From contig JBMOGA010000015.1 of the NCBI GenBank assembly GCA_049318625.1, forward strand, positions 4,035 through 68,034: a DNA stretch of 64,000 nucleotides, given 5' to 3'. This document shows, one piece after another, positions 25,788-36,095 of the stretch. The position numbers and the translations under genes were made by a program. The stretch's first letter is position 1; each line of letters starts with the position of its first letter. The notes beneath the pieces are model-generated. The model searched no databases. It saw only the letters and a list, made by a program, of their open reading frames with translations, and had not been told where the DNA came from. The DNA is from JBMOGA01 sp049318625. Its GTDB lineage: Bacteria > Pseudomonadota > Alphaproteobacteria > Rhizobiales > Hyphomicrobiaceae.

Positions 25788-26309
25788 ATGGCAGATCGAA
25801 AGAACGTCTCCAGCGCCCGCCCCATGCTCTACACGGCCGAGGAGCGCCGGCGCCGCGACGCGACGGTGTGGACGCTGGTGCAAGGCCTGTTGGCGCCCTT
25901 CCAGTTCGTCGTGTTCCTGGTCTCCCTTTGGCTGGTTCTGCGCTGCCTCCTGACCGGTGACGGTGCGACTGCCGCCGCCGCGTCCATCGTGGTGAAGACG
26001 CTGACGCTCTACGCGATCATGATCACCGGTTCGATCTGGGAGAAGGAGGTGTTCGGCAAGTATCTGTTCGCCCGCCCCTTCTTCTGGGAGGATGTGGTGA
26101 GCATGCTCGTCCTGGCGCTCCATACCGCCTATCTCGCGACCCTGTTCCTCGATCTTCTGGATACCCGCGGGCAACTGCTGCTCGCCTTGGCGGCCTACGC
26201 CAGTTACGTGGTGAACGCTGGCCAATTTCTTCTGAAACTGAGGTCGGCCAGGCTCGAGAGCCCGCAAGCGCCGTCCGGCAACCCCGCCGCCATGGGGGCC
26301 GCATCGTGA
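25788..26309 (+). CDS. bchF: 3-vinyl bacteriochlorophyllide hydratase BchF
   Basis: 173 aa, three to four hydrophobic segments, with the family N-terminal pattern RPMLYTAEERRRRDATVWTL and the central SIWEKEVFGKYLFARPFFWEDVVS. It hydrates the C3 vinyl group of (bacterio)chlorophyllide to hydroxyethyl. The ATG at 25788 matches homologous starts. The gene overlaps bchN by a GTGA junction and opens the operon bchFNBHLM-lhaA-puhABC-orf-acsF-puhE-hemA. Confidence 0.94.
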   Translation: MADRKNVSSARPMLYTAEERRRRDATVWTLVQGLLAPFQFVVFLVSLWLVLRCLLTGDGATAAAASIVVKTLTLYAIMITGSIWEKEVFGKYLFARPFFWEDVVSMLVLALHTAYLATLFLDLLDTRGQLLLALAAYASYVVNAGQFLLKLRSARLESPQAPSGNPAAMGAAS

Positions 26310-27616
26310 ACGATCTCACCCCGATTGCCGTCCCCGCCGATGTCGCCTGTGCCGATCTGGGCGCCGACCAAGTGCCCGTGTTGCGCGAGCGCGGACAGCG
26401 CGAAGTTTTCTGTGGATTGACCGGAATCGTTTGGCTTCATCGCAAAATACAGGATGCGTTCTTCCTGATCGTCGGATCGCGGACCTGCGCGCACCTGATG
26501 CAGTCGGCGGCGGGCGTGATGATCTTTGCCGAGCCGCGATTCGCGACCGCGATCATCGAGGAGCGCGATCTCGCCGGCTTGGCCGATATCGACGACGAAC
26601 TCGACCGGGTCGTCGGCCAGTTGATTGCGCGCAGGCCCGATATCAAATTGCTGTTCCTGGTCGGCTCCTGCCCGTCGGAGGTCATCAAGCTCGATCTCAA
26701 GCGAGCGGCGTCGCGGCTGATGAGCCTCCATGCGCCGAAGCTGCGGGTGCTGAACTATTCCGGCAGTGGCATCGAGACGACGTTCACGCAGGGCGAGGAC
26801 GCCTGTCTCGCCGCGATCGTCGCCGACGGCGGCCATCTTGCCGGCGCCCCCCAGGCGGATCTCGTGGTGGTCGGGTGTCTGGCCGATATCGTCGAGGATC
26901 AGCTGAGGCGGCTGCTCGCCGACATGGGGCTCTCATCCGTGGCGTTCCTGCCCGGTCGCCGCAGCGACGCCATGCCGGCGATCGGCGATGCGACGCGCTA
27001 CATTCTGGCCCAGCCGTTCCTGACCGATACCGCACGGGCGCTCGAGGAACGGGGCGCACGCCGCATCGACGCGCCCTTTCCGCTCGGCGCGGAAGGTTCG
27101 GCCTTGTGGCTCGGTGCCGTCGGCCGCGAATTCGCCATCGATCCAGGCCGGGTGGCGGCCGCCATCGCACCGGCGCGCGCCCGGGCCGAGGCGGCGCTCG
27201 CCCGCTATCGGCCGGCGCTGGAAGGCCGCCGTATTTTCTTCTTCCCCGACAGTCAACTCGAACTGCCGTTGGCCCGCTTTCTCAGTCGCGAGCTCGGCAT
27301 GATCTGCGTCGAGGTCGGCACGCCCTATCTCAATCGCCAACTGCTGGCCGCCGATCTCGCGCTGCTGGCGCAGGGCACGCGCCTCAGCGAGGGGCAGGAT
27401 GTCGACCGCCAGCTCGACCGCTGCCGGGCCGAACGGCCGGACATCACCGTGTGCGGTCTCGGTCTCGCCAATCCCCTCGAGGCCGAAGGGCTCACCACCA
27501 AGTGGTCGATCGAGCTGCTGTTCTCGCCCATTCAGGGCTTCGAGCAGGCGGGAGACCTCGCGGACCTGTTCGTGCGTCCGCTGGCCCGGCGTGCGCGATT
27601 GGGGGGCACGCCATGA
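26306..27616 (+). CDS. bchN: Light-independent protochlorophyllide reductase subunit BchN
   Basis: 436 aa NifD-like subunit of dark-operative protochlorophyllide reductase. Cys36 (REVFCGLTG), Cys61 (SRTCAHL) and Cys122 (GSCPSEV) are the three ligands BchN gives to the NB-type [4Fe-4S] cluster. With BchB it binds protochlorophyllide and reduces the D ring using electrons from BchL. It starts with GTG in a 4-bp GTGA overlap with bchF and ends in an ATGA overlap with bchB. Confidence 0.96.
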   Translation: MNDLTPIAVPADVACADLGADQVPVLRERGQREVFCGLTGIVWLHRKIQDAFFLIVGSRTCAHLMQSAAGVMIFAEPRFATAIIEERDLAGLADIDDELDRVVGQLIARRPDIKLLFLVGSCPSEVIKLDLKRAASRLMSLHAPKLRVLNYSGSGIETTFTQGEDACLAAIVADGGHLAGAPQADLVVVGCLADIVEDQLRRLLADMGLSSVAFLPGRRSDAMPAIGDATRYILAQPFLTDTARALEERGARRIDAPFPLGAEGSALWLGAVGREFAIDPGRVAAAIAPARARAEAALARYRPALEGRRIFFFPDSQLELPLARFLSRELGMICVEVGTPYLNRQLLAADLALLAQGTRLSEGQDVDRQLDRCRAERPDITVCGLGLANPLEAEGLTTKWSIELLFSPIQGFEQAGDLADLFVRPLARRARLGGTP

Positions 27617-29190
27617 AGCTCGCGGTGTGGACATACGAGGGGCCGCCGCACGTCGGCGCCATGCGGATCGCCACCGCGATGCGCAACGTCCATTACGTTC
27701 TGCATGCGCCGCAGGGCGACACCTATGCCGATCTCCTGTTCACCATGATCGAGCGGCGCAACACGCGCCCGCCCGTCACCTACACCACGTTCCAGGCTCG
27801 CGACCTCGGTGGCGATACGGCGGACCTCTTCAAGACGGCGGCCCGCGACGCTTACGAGCGGTTCAAGCCCGACGCGCTGCTGGTCGGTGCGTCCTGCACG
27901 GCCGAGTTGATCCAGGACGACCCGGGGGGCTTGGCGGCGGCCCTCGGCCTGCCGATCCCGGTCATCGCGCTGGAGCTGCCGTCCTACCAGAAGAAAGAGA
28001 ACTGGGGCGCCTCCGAGACCTTCTACCGGATCGTCCGGACCCTTGCGACCGCCAAGCGGACTCCGGTTGCCGACGGCCAGCGCCGGCCGACCTGCAATAT
28101 CCTCGGCCCGACGGCGCTCGGCTTCCGTCATCGCGACGACGTCATCGAGACGCAGCGGCTACTTGCCGAGATCGGCGTGGACACCGCCGTCGTCGCGCCG
28201 CTCGGCGCCGGTGTCGCCGATATCGCGCGCCTGCCGCAGGCGGATTTCAACGTGGTCCTCTACCCAGAGATCGCGACGGCGGCCGCACAATGGCTGCAGC
28301 GCGAGCATGGCCAGCCCTTCGTTGCCACTGTCCCGATCGGCGCCGGGGCCACCCGCGATTTCATCCGCGAGGTGCAGAACGTGACCGGCCTCACACAGGC
28401 TGTCGACAGCGATTGGGCGGATCCCCGTGCAACCTGGTACGCCCGCTCGATCGACTCGACCTATCTGAACGGCAAGCGCGTCTTCATTTTCGGCGACGCC
28501 ACGCACGTGATCGCCGCCGCGCGGATCGCCAAGCACGAGCTCGGGTTCGCCGTGGCCGGGCTCGGGACCTACACCCGCGAGATGGCGCGCGAGGTCAGGG
28601 CGGCGGCCGAGGCGCACGGAGTCGAGGCCCTCGTCACCGACGACTACCTGGAGGTCGAGAAGCGGATCGTCGAACTGCAGCCCGAGCTGGTGCTCGGCAC
28701 CCAGATGGAACGCCACATCGCCAAGCGGCTCGGCATCCCGAGCGCCGTGATATCGGCTCCGGTTCACGTCCAGGATTTCCCCGCCCGCTACGCGCCGCAG
28801 GTCGGACGCGAGGGCGCGAACGTCATCTTCGATACCTGGGTGCACCCGCTGATGATGGGTCTAGAGGAGCACCTGATCACCCTGTTCAAGGACGATTTCG
28901 AGTTCAACGAGCAGCGCGGACCGTCCCACTTGGCGCATGCGCCGCGATCGAACGCCGACGCCGGCTCCGAGCCCGTCGCGGCAGCGACCGGGAAGGCGGC
29001 CGCCGCACCCGTGGCCGTCCCGGCCGGTGTCGCGGCTTGGGCGCCCGAGGCCGAGGCCGAACTCCGCAAGATCCCGTTCTTCGTTCGCGGCAAGGCGCGG
29101 CGGAATACGGAAAACTTCGCCAAGGACCGTGGATTCTCTCTGATCACCGTGGAGACTCTCTACGATGCAAAAGCACATTTCGGCCGCTGA
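27613..29190 (+). CDS. bchB: Light-independent protochlorophyllide reductase subunit BchB
   Basis: 525 aa NifK-like partner of BchN. Asp36 (PQGDTYAD), the unusual fourth ligand of the NB cluster, is present. The catalytic core runs to about residue 430. A variable Ala/Pro-rich linker follows (about 435-475), then a short C-terminal domain with IPFFVRGKARRNTENFA. Start is an ATGA overlap with bchN. The 3' end overlaps bchH by 26 bp. Confidence 0.96.
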   Translation: MKLAVWTYEGPPHVGAMRIATAMRNVHYVLHAPQGDTYADLLFTMIERRNTRPPVTYTTFQARDLGGDTADLFKTAARDAYERFKPDALLVGASCTAELIQDDPGGLAAALGLPIPVIALELPSYQKKENWGASETFYRIVRTLATAKRTPVADGQRRPTCNILGPTALGFRHRDDVIETQRLLAEIGVDTAVVAPLGAGVADIARLPQADFNVVLYPEIATAAAQWLQREHGQPFVATVPIGAGATRDFIREVQNVTGLTQAVDSDWADPRATWYARSIDSTYLNGKRVFIFGDATHVIAAARIAKHELGFAVAGLGTYTREMAREVRAAAEAHGVEALVTDDYLEVEKRIVELQPELVLGTQMERHIAKRLGIPSAVISAPVHVQDFPARYAPQVGREGANVIFDTWVHPLMMGLEEHLITLFKDDFEFNEQRGPSHLAHAPRSNADAGSEPVAAATGKAAAAPVAVPAGVAAWAPEAEAELRKIPFFVRGKARRNTENFAKDRGFSLITVETLYDAKAHFGR

Positions 29191-32100
29191 GCGCACCGGT
29201 CCGGTGCGCGTGGTGATCGTCACCCTCGACACGCATTTGTCGAGCACGACCGACCGTGCCGAGGCGATGCTGCGCGACGAGATCCCCGGGCTGTCCATCC
29301 GTCTCCATGCCGTCGCGAGTTTCGATGGCGATCCGGCCGCGCGCGCGCGTTGCCACGCCGACATTGCCTCCGGCGACATCATCCTGGTCACCATGCTGTT
29401 CATGGAGGACCACATCCAGTCGGTACTGCCGCAGCTCATGGCGCGCCGCGACAGCTGCGACGCGATGATCTGCTGCATGTCGGCCGGCGAGGTCATCAAG
29501 CTGACGCGCCTCGGTCAGTTCCGGATGGACAAGCCCGACACCGGCGTCGTGGCCCTGCTGAAGCGCCTGCGTGGCGGCGGCGCCAAATCGGGCGCGAGCC
29601 GACCGGCGTCGGGCGCTCGCCAGATGGCCATGTTGAAGCGCCTGCCGAAAATCCTGCGCTACATCCCCGGCACGGCGCAGGATGTGCGGGCCTACTTCCT
29701 CACCCTCCAGTATTGGCTGGCGGGCTCGGAGGAGAATGTCGTCAACCTCGTCCGCTTCCTCGTCGGCCGCTATGCGGCAGGCCCGCGTGCGAACTTGCGG
29801 ACACTGATTTCGGCCACACCGCCGATCGAGTATCCGGAGGTCGGCGTCTATCATCCGGCGATGCCGGGCCGTCTCTCCGCCCGGACGGACAAGCTTCCGG
29901 GCACCGGGGCCAGGGGCACGGTCGGCCTCGTCATCCTGCGCTCGTACATCCTCGCCGGCAACACGCAGCACTACGATGGCGTGATCGCGGCGCTGGAGGC
30001 GCGGGGGCTGCGCGTCATCCCGGCCTTCGCCAGCGGGCTCGATGCGCGCCCGGCGATCGAGCAATTCTTTCTCGACAAGGGCCGCGCGGTGGTCGACGCG
30101 GTCGTGTCGCTCACCGGGTTCAGTCTCGTCGGCGGCCCTGCCTACAACGACTCCAAGGCGGCCGAGGATATTCTCGCCACGCTCGACGTGCCCTATCTGG
30201 CCGCCCATCCGGTCGAGTTCCAGACGCTGCAGCATTGGGGCGCGTCCGACCGCGGCCTGCTGCCCATCGAAAGCACCATCATGGTGGCGATCCCCGAACT
30301 CGACGGCGCGACCGGGCCGATCGTGTTCGGTGGCCGGTCGGATGGCTCGGCCGAGCCGTGCACCGGATGCGCGCGCCATTGCTCGTTCCCGCCCGGGCCC
30401 GACGCGCATGACATGCATGTGTGTGCCGAGCGCGCCGACATGCTGAGCCGCCGGATCGAGAAGCTGGTCGACCTGCGGCGCAGCCAGCGGGCAGATCGCA
30501 AGATCGCGGTCGTGCTGTTCAATTTCCCGCCCAACGCGGGCAACACCGGAACGGCCGCTTTTCTGTCGGTGTTCGCCTCGCTCCACAACACCCTGACGGC
30601 GATGAAGTCCGCCGGCTATACCGTCGACGTGCCGGCCAGCGTCGATGAGCTGCGCGATCGCATCATCATCGGCAACGCCGCGCGTTACGGCGCGGTCGCG
30701 AACGTCGCGGCCCGCATCCCGACCGACACGCATGTCCGGCGCGAGCGCTGGCTCGCCCAGATCGAGACGCAGTGGGGGCCGGCGCCCGGCCGCCAGCAGA
30801 GCGACGGCGCATCGATCCACGTCCTGGGCGAGCACTTCGGCAACGTGTTCGTCGGCGTCCAGCCGGCCTTCGGCTACGAAGGCGATCCGATGCGGTTGCT
30901 ATTCGAGAAGGGGTTCTCGCCGACGCATGCGTTCTCGGCCTTCTACCGCTGGATCCGCGAGGACTTCGGGGCGCAGGCTGTGCTCCACTTCGGCACCCAC
31001 GGCGCGCTCGAGTTCATGCCCGGCAAGCAGACCGGCATGAGCGCGGACTGCTGGCCGGATCGATTGATCCAGGATCTGCCGAATTTGTACCTCTACGCCT
31101 CGAACAACCCGTCCGAGGGTATGATCGCCAAGCGCCGGTCGGCGGCAACGCTGATCAGCTACATGACGCCGCCGGTCGCACACGCCGGCCTCTATCGCGG
31201 CCTCGTCGATCTCAAGGCGGCGATCGAGCGCTGGCGTGGCCTCGATCCCGACGCCGATGCGGAGCGCCGGCAGCTGATCGAATTGATCCAGGCGCAAGCC
31301 TCGCAACTCGATCTCGCGCCTGCGACCCCCGTCTGGTCGGATGATGCCGACGCCCGGCGCGCCATCGTGCGGATCTCCGAGGCGGTGCTGGAACTCGAGT
31401 ACACGTTGATCCCCCATGGACTCCACGTGGTCGGGGCGGCGCCGAGTGTGGCCGAGCGCGTCGACATGCTGGCCTCGGTCGCCGAGGCCTCCTACGGGCA
31501 GCGCCCGGACAAGGCGGCGCTGGAAGCGCTGCTGGCCGGCAAGCCGGCCGCCCAGGCACTCGCCAGGAGCGGCATGGCGGCGAGCGCCGACAACATCGCC
31601 ATGTTCGAGCGGCTGCTCACCACCGACCGTCTGCTCGCCCGCGATCACGAGGTGCCCGCCATCCTCCGGGCCCTCGATGGCCGCTATCTGCGGCCCGCGC
31701 CGGGTGGCGACCTATTGCGGACCCCGGAGATCCTGCCGACCGGGCGCAACCTCCACGGCTTCGATCCGTTCCGCATACCGAGCGCCTTCGCGGTGAAGGC
31801 CGGCGCCCTGCAGGCCCGCCAGCTGATCGCGCGCCACATCGCCAACGGCAACCCGCTGCCCGAAACCGTGGCGCTGGTCCTCTGGGGGACGGACAACCTG
31901 AAGACGGAAGGCGGGCCGATCGCGCAAGCCATGGCGTTGATCGGCGCGCTGCCGCGCTTCGACTCCTATGGGCGGCTGGCCGGTGCCGATCTGATCCCGC
32001 TGGCCGATCTCGGCCGGCCGCGCATCGACGTGATCATCACCATGTCGGGTATCTTCCGCGATCTCCTGCCGCTTCAGATCAAGCTGCTTGCCGAAGCCAC

Positions 32101-32986
32101 CTATAAGGCGGCCGCGGCCGACGAGCCTCTCGACCAGAACTTCGTGCGCAAGCATGCACTGGCGCACCAGCAGATCCACCGGTGCGACCTGGAGACGGCG
32201 GCCCTGCGGGTGTTCGGGAATGCCGACGGGGCCTATGGGTCCAACATCAACAACCTTCTCGAGAGCGGTCTTTGGGAGGACGAGGCCGAACTGGCCGAGA
32301 CCTACACGAAGCGGAAGAGTTTCGCCTACGGCGTGACGGGCCGCCCGGTGCAGCAGTCGGCCATCCTCGATTCGGTGCTCAAAGGCGTCGATCTCGCCTA
32401 CCAGAACCTCGACTCCGTCGAACTCGGCGTCACCACCGTCGACAACTATTTCGACACGCTCGGCGGAATCAGTCGCGCGGTGAGCCGGGCCAAGGGCGGC
32501 GAGATGGCGCCCGTCTATATCGGCGACCAGACCAAGGGCGAGGGGACGTTCCGGACGCTGAGCGAGCAGGTCGCGCTCGAGACGCGCACGCGGGCGCTCA
32601 ATCCGCGCTGGTACGAGGGCATGCTGCGGCACGGCTACGAGGGCGTGCGCCAGATCGAGGTCCACATCACCAACACGATGGGCTGGTCCGCGACCACCGG
32701 CGAGGTCGCGCCCTGGGTCTATCAGCGCATCACCGAAACATTCGTGCTGGATCCGGAGATGCGGGCGCGGCTGGCGGCGCTCAACCCCACCTCGTCGGCC
32801 AAGATCGCGAACCGGCTGATCGAGGCGCACCAGCGCAATTACTGGCTTCCCGATGCGGCGACACTCGATGCACTGCGCGCCGCCGGCGAGGAACTCGAGG
32901 ACCGCCTGGAAGGCGTCACCGAAGGGCCGATGCCGGGGCGGCCGCACGGATCCAAAATGAAATCGGCAATAGAGGTGGCGGCATAA
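29165..32986 (+). CDS. bchH: Magnesium chelatase subunit BchH
   Basis: 1273 aa CobN/BchH-type porphyrin-binding subunit. The strongly conserved FGTHGALEFMPGKQ segment lies near residue 608, with the family's long N-terminal DUF3479-like region before it. It binds protoporphyrin IX and receives Mg2+ with help from the BchI-BchD AAA complex encoded at 57.5-60.4 kb. GGAGA precedes the ATG, inside the end of bchB. A TAATG junction joins it to bchL. It is slightly longer than many homologues, with no sign of a frameshift. Confidence 0.96.
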   Translation: MQKHISAAERTGPVRVVIVTLDTHLSSTTDRAEAMLRDEIPGLSIRLHAVASFDGDPAARARCHADIASGDIILVTMLFMEDHIQSVLPQLMARRDSCDAMICCMSAGEVIKLTRLGQFRMDKPDTGVVALLKRLRGGGAKSGASRPASGARQMAMLKRLPKILRYIPGTAQDVRAYFLTLQYWLAGSEENVVNLVRFLVGRYAAGPRANLRTLISATPPIEYPEVGVYHPAMPGRLSARTDKLPGTGARGTVGLVILRSYILAGNTQHYDGVIAALEARGLRVIPAFASGLDARPAIEQFFLDKGRAVVDAVVSLTGFSLVGGPAYNDSKAAEDILATLDVPYLAAHPVEFQTLQHWGASDRGLLPIESTIMVAIPELDGATGPIVFGGRSDGSAEPCTGCARHCSFPPGPDAHDMHVCAERADMLSRRIEKLVDLRRSQRADRKIAVVLFNFPPNAGNTGTAAFLSVFASLHNTLTAMKSAGYTVDVPASVDELRDRIIIGNAARYGAVANVAARIPTDTHVRRERWLAQIETQWGPAPGRQQSDGASIHVLGEHFGNVFVGVQPAFGYEGDPMRLLFEKGFSPTHAFSAFYRWIREDFGAQAVLHFGTHGALEFMPGKQTGMSADCWPDRLIQDLPNLYLYASNNPSEGMIAKRRSAATLISYMTPPVAHAGLYRGLVDLKAAIERWRGLDPDADAERRQLIELIQAQASQLDLAPATPVWSDDADARRAIVRISEAVLELEYTLIPHGLHVVGAAPSVAERVDMLASVAEASYGQRPDKAALEALLAGKPAAQALARSGMAASADNIAMFERLLTTDRLLARDHEVPAILRALDGRYLRPAPGGDLLRTPEILPTGRNLHGFDPFRIPSAFAVKAGALQARQLIARHIANGNPLPETVALVLWGTDNLKTEGGPIAQAMALIGALPRFDSYGRLAGADLIPLADLGRPRIDVIITMSGIFRDLLPLQIKLLAEATYKAAAADEPLDQNFVRKHALAHQQIHRCDLETAALRVFGNADGAYGSNINNLLESGLWEDEAELAETYTKRKSFAYGVTGRPVQQSAILDSVLKGVDLAYQNLDSVELGVTTVDNYFDTLGGISRAVSRAKGGEMAPVYIGDQTKGEGTFRTLSEQVALETRTRALNPRWYEGMLRHGYEGVRQIEVHITNTMGWSATTGEVAPWVYQRITETFVLDPEMRARLAALNPTSSAKIANRLIEAHQRNYWLPDAATLDALRAAGEELEDRLEGVTEGPMPGRPHGSKMKSAIEVAA

Positions 32987-33894
32987 TGCTTGATCTCAAG
33001 ACCGGCTGTGGCGCTTGCGTGCAGGCCGAAAACGGCGATGGCGAGGGCAGCGTCCAAGTCCATCTCGATCCCAAACTCAAGATCGGAACCGCGAAGGTGT
33101 TCGCCGTCTACGGCAAGGGCGGCATCGGCAAGAGCACGACGTCGTCGAACCTGTCGGTGGCCTTCACCAAGCTCGGCAAGCGTGTGCTGCAGATCGGCTG
33201 CGATCCCAAGCACGACTCCACCTTCACGCTGACCAAGCGCCTGGTGCCGACCGTCATCGATGTCCTGCAGTCCGTCGAGTTCCATTCCGAAGAGCTCAGG
33301 CCCGAGGACTTCGTGTTCGAAGGGACCAATGGCGTCCTGTGCGTGGAAGCGGGTGGCCCGCCGGCCGGCACTGGTTGCGGCGGCTATGTCGTCGGCCAGA
33401 CAGTGAAGCTGCTCAAGGAGCATCACCTGCTCGAAGATACCGACGTCGTGATCTTCGACGTGCTCGGAGACGTGGTGTGCGGCGGATTCGCGGCGCCGCT
33501 TCAGCACGCCGATCGCGCCGTCATCGTGACGGCCAACGACTTCGACTCCATCTTCGCCATGAACCGCATCGTCGCCGCCATCGAGGCCAAGGCGAAGAAC
33601 TACCAGGTGCGCCTCGGCGGCGTCATCGCGAACCGCTCGGCCCAGACCGACGAGGTCGACCGCTTCTGCGCGGCGACCGGTCTGGAGCGGCTCGCGCACT
33701 TCCCGGATCTGGACGCCATCCGCCGCAGCCGCCTCAAGAAGGCGACCCTGTTCGAGATGGACGATACGCCCGAACTCGCAGCGGTGAAAGCCGAGTATCT
33801 TCAGTTGGCGGCCAAGCTGTGGGCCGGCACCGAAGGCAAGCGGGCGAGCCCCATGAAGGACCGCGACATCTTCGATTTTCTCGGCTTCCAGTGA
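32986..33894 (+). CDS. bchL: Light-independent protochlorophyllide reductase iron-sulfur ATP-binding protein BchL
   Basis: 302 aa NifH-like homodimeric ATPase. The P-loop YGKGGIGKST is at residues 42-51. Cys131 (GTGCGG) and Cys165 (DVVCGG) bind the bridging [4Fe-4S] cluster. It delivers electrons to BchN-BchB in the dark reduction of protochlorophyllide. The N-terminal 30 residues have a Cys pair (GCGAC) outside the core that may be variable. The start is the ATG of a TAATG overlap with bchH. Confidence 0.97.
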   Translation: MLDLKTGCGACVQAENGDGEGSVQVHLDPKLKIGTAKVFAVYGKGGIGKSTTSSNLSVAFTKLGKRVLQIGCDPKHDSTFTLTKRLVPTVIDVLQSVEFHSEELRPEDFVFEGTNGVLCVEAGGPPAGTGCGGYVVGQTVKLLKEHHLLEDTDVVIFDVLGDVVCGGFAAPLQHADRAVIVTANDFDSIFAMNRIVAAIEAKAKNYQVRLGGVIANRSAQTDEVDRFCAATGLERLAHFPDLDAIRRSRLKKATLFEMDDTPELAAVKAEYLQLAAKLWAGTEGKRASPMKDRDIFDFLGFQ

Positions 33895-33907
33895 GAGGGC
33901 CGCAGGC

Positions 33908-34627
33908 ATGAGCAGCTCGTCGATCGCCAATGATCCGGGATATGCGGTCCGCCGGGATCGGATCGAGACCTATTTCGATCGCACGGCCGCCGAGACGTGG
34001 TCCAGGCTGACCTCGGACGTCGCGGTGAGTGGCATCCGCGCCACCGTGCGTGCCGGGCGGGATCGCATGCGTGCGGGCATTCTCTCGTGGTTGCCGCAGG
34101 ACATGCGGGGCCTTCGGCTGTTCGATGCCGGCTGCGGCACCGGTGCGCTCGCGATCGCCGCCGCCGAGCGTGGCGCGGACGTCGTCGCGATCGATCTGTC
34201 CCCGACGCTGGTGGCCATCGCCCGCGAGCGGGCCGCCGCCGTCGGCGTGGACGGGCGCATCGACTTTCGGTCGGGAGACATGCTCGCCGGCGACACCGGC
34301 CGCTTCGATCATGTCGTCTCCATGGATGTACTCATCCATTACCGGGCGCCCGATATGGTGGCGATGGTGAGCGCGCTGGCCGGCAAAGCCTCGCGCTCGC
34401 TGATCTTCACGTTCGCGCCGCGCACCCCGGCACTGACCGCGATGCACGCCGTGGGGCGGCTCTTCCCGCGCGCGGACCGGGCGCCGGCCATCGAGCCGCT
34501 CGGCGGCAAGCGGCTATCGCAGATGCTGAGCCGGGAGCCCGGACTGGCGGGCTGGGTCGAGGGGCGGTCCGCCAAGGTCGTCAGCGGCTTCTACATGTCG
34601 AACGCCAAGGAGCTCGTTCCGGCATGA
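33908..34627 (+). CDS. bchM: Mg-protoporphyrin IX methyltransferase BchM
   Basis: 239 aa SAM-dependent methyltransferase. The SAM motif I is DAGCGTG (residues 73-79), followed by VVAIDLS. It methylates the C13 propionate of Mg-protoporphyrin IX, the step before the cyclase (BchE or AcsF). It lies 13 nt after bchL and overlaps lhaA by an ATGA junction. Confidence 0.95.
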   Translation: MSSSSIANDPGYAVRRDRIETYFDRTAAETWSRLTSDVAVSGIRATVRAGRDRMRAGILSWLPQDMRGLRLFDAGCGTGALAIAAAERGADVVAIDLSPTLVAIARERAAAVGVDGRIDFRSGDMLAGDTGRFDHVVSMDVLIHYRAPDMVAMVSALAGKASRSLIFTFAPRTPALTAMHAVGRLFPRADRAPAIEPLGGKRLSQMLSREPGLAGWVEGRSAKVVSGFYMSNAKELVPA

Positions 34628-36057
34628 CGAGCATCCGCAAATTCATCGATCTCGGTCTCATGCGGATCACGACCCGCCTGATCCCGTTCGCTGATGCCGC
34701 GACCGAAGACCTGCCGCTGCCTCGGTTGCTGCGGCTGTCGCTGTTCCAGGTCTCGGTCGGCCTCACCATGGTGCTGCTCACGGGCACGCTCAATCGCGTG
34801 ATGATCGTCGAACTCGGCGTGCCGGCGGGTCTCGTGGCCGTCATGGTCTCGCTGCCGCTGGTGCTCGCGCCGCTGCGGGCCCTGATCGGCTTTCGCTCCG
34901 ACACCCACCGCTCGTTCCTCGGCCTGCGCCGCCTCCCGTACATCGCCTTCGGCACGATGATCCAATACGGCGGCCTCGCCATCATGCCGTTCGCGCTCCT
35001 GATCCTGTCCGGCGACAGCACCGCGCCGGCGTGGGTCGGCCAGATCGCGGCCGGTGCCGCTTTCCTGCTCGCAGGCGCCGGCCTGCACATGTGCCAGACA
35101 GCCGGACTGGCGCTGGCGGCCGACCTCGCGCCCGAGGAGGCCCGGCCGCGCGTCGTCGCATTGTTCTATGTGATGCTGCTCGCCGGGATGGTGGTCAGCG
35201 CCCTTGTCCTCGGCGTTCTGCTGACGGACATCACGCCGGTCCAGCTCATCCAGGTGGTGCAAGGCACCGCGGTCGTGGTCATGGTCCTCAACACGATCGC
35301 GCTGTGGAAGCAGGAGCCACGCCAACCGCATCTCACCCGGCCCGATCGTCCAACGACGACGTTCCGCGAAGCTTGGCGGCAGATGACGTCCGAGCAGCAG
35401 CCGATGCGTCTGCTGTTGGTCGTTGCCCTGGGAACGGCCGCCTTCAGCATGCAGGACGTGCTGCTGGAGCCCTATGGTGGTGAGGTGCTGGGGCTGTCCG
35501 TCAGTGCGACCACGGCGCTGACCGGGCTGTTGGCGGGCGGTAGCCTGATCGGCTTCGTGCTCGCCGCCCATAGCCTGTCGAACGGCGGCGACCCCAACAA
35601 GCTTGCGGCGATGGGCGTGATGGCCGGAATCGTCGCATTCGTCCTCGTCATTGTGTCGGGCATGGTCGAATCTCCCCTGCTGTTCCGGATCGGCACAGCC
35701 CTCATCGGGTTCGGCGGCGGACTGTTCTCGGTCGGAACACTGACCGGCGCGATGATGCAGGCCACCCGCGGGCACAGCGGCTTGGCGCTCGGCACCTGGG
35801 GTGCGGTTCAGGCGACGGCGTCGGGCCTCGCCATGGGCATCGGCGGCCTCGTCCGCGACGGCGCGGCGAACCTCGCGAGCGCCGGGGCGCTGGGGCCCGT
35901 CCTGACCGATCCGACGGTCGGCTACACGATCGTCTACCACATCGAAATTATTCTTCTGTTCACAGCTCTTGCCGTCATCGGCCCGCTCTACAAGCGCGCA
36001 TTCGACGACGAGGTGCCTGACAAGCAGCGGTTCGGCCTGAGCGAAATCCCAAGCTGA
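34624..36057 (+). CDS. lhaA: LH1 assembly protein LhaA (PucC family)
   Basis: 477 aa, about twelve transmembrane helices. PucC-family landmarks are LTGTLNRVMIVELGVPA, FRSDTHRSFLGLRRLPYI, and MQDVLLEPYGGEVLGL near the middle. LhaA helps assemble LH1, probably by supplying bacteriochlorophyll. The position between bchM and puhA is the conserved one. ATGA overlap with bchM. Compare the second family member at 20.6-22.0 kb. Confidence 0.92.
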   Translation: MTSIRKFIDLGLMRITTRLIPFADAATEDLPLPRLLRLSLFQVSVGLTMVLLTGTLNRVMIVELGVPAGLVAVMVSLPLVLAPLRALIGFRSDTHRSFLGLRRLPYIAFGTMIQYGGLAIMPFALLILSGDSTAPAWVGQIAAGAAFLLAGAGLHMCQTAGLALAADLAPEEARPRVVALFYVMLLAGMVVSALVLGVLLTDITPVQLIQVVQGTAVVVMVLNTIALWKQEPRQPHLTRPDRPTTTFREAWRQMTSEQQPMRLLLVVALGTAAFSMQDVLLEPYGGEVLGLSVSATTALTGLLAGGSLIGFVLAAHSLSNGGDPNKLAAMGVMAGIVAFVLVIVSGMVESPLLFRIGTALIGFGGGLFSVGTLTGAMMQATRGHSGLALGTWGAVQATASGLAMGIGGLVRDGAANLASAGALGPVLTDPTVGYTIVYHIEIILLFTALAVIGPLYKRAFDDEVPDKQRFGLSEIPS

Positions 36058-36095
36058 ACTTCATCGCAACGAAATAGCAGAGCACGGAGGTCAAA

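Noticed and set aside
26431..29190. A 919-aa open frame spanning bchN and bchB
   Set aside because: Its first part is an out-of-frame, Arg-rich reading of bchN; only the part in the bchB frame is real, starting at the ATGA joint at 27613.
29144..30835. A 563-aa antisense open frame over bchH
   Set aside because: Shadow of bchH; composition mirrors the coding strand and no domain is visible.
32182..33894. A 570-aa form of BchL extended into bchH
   Set aside because: The extension is out of frame with bchH and unlike any BchL; the TAATG joint marks the true start.
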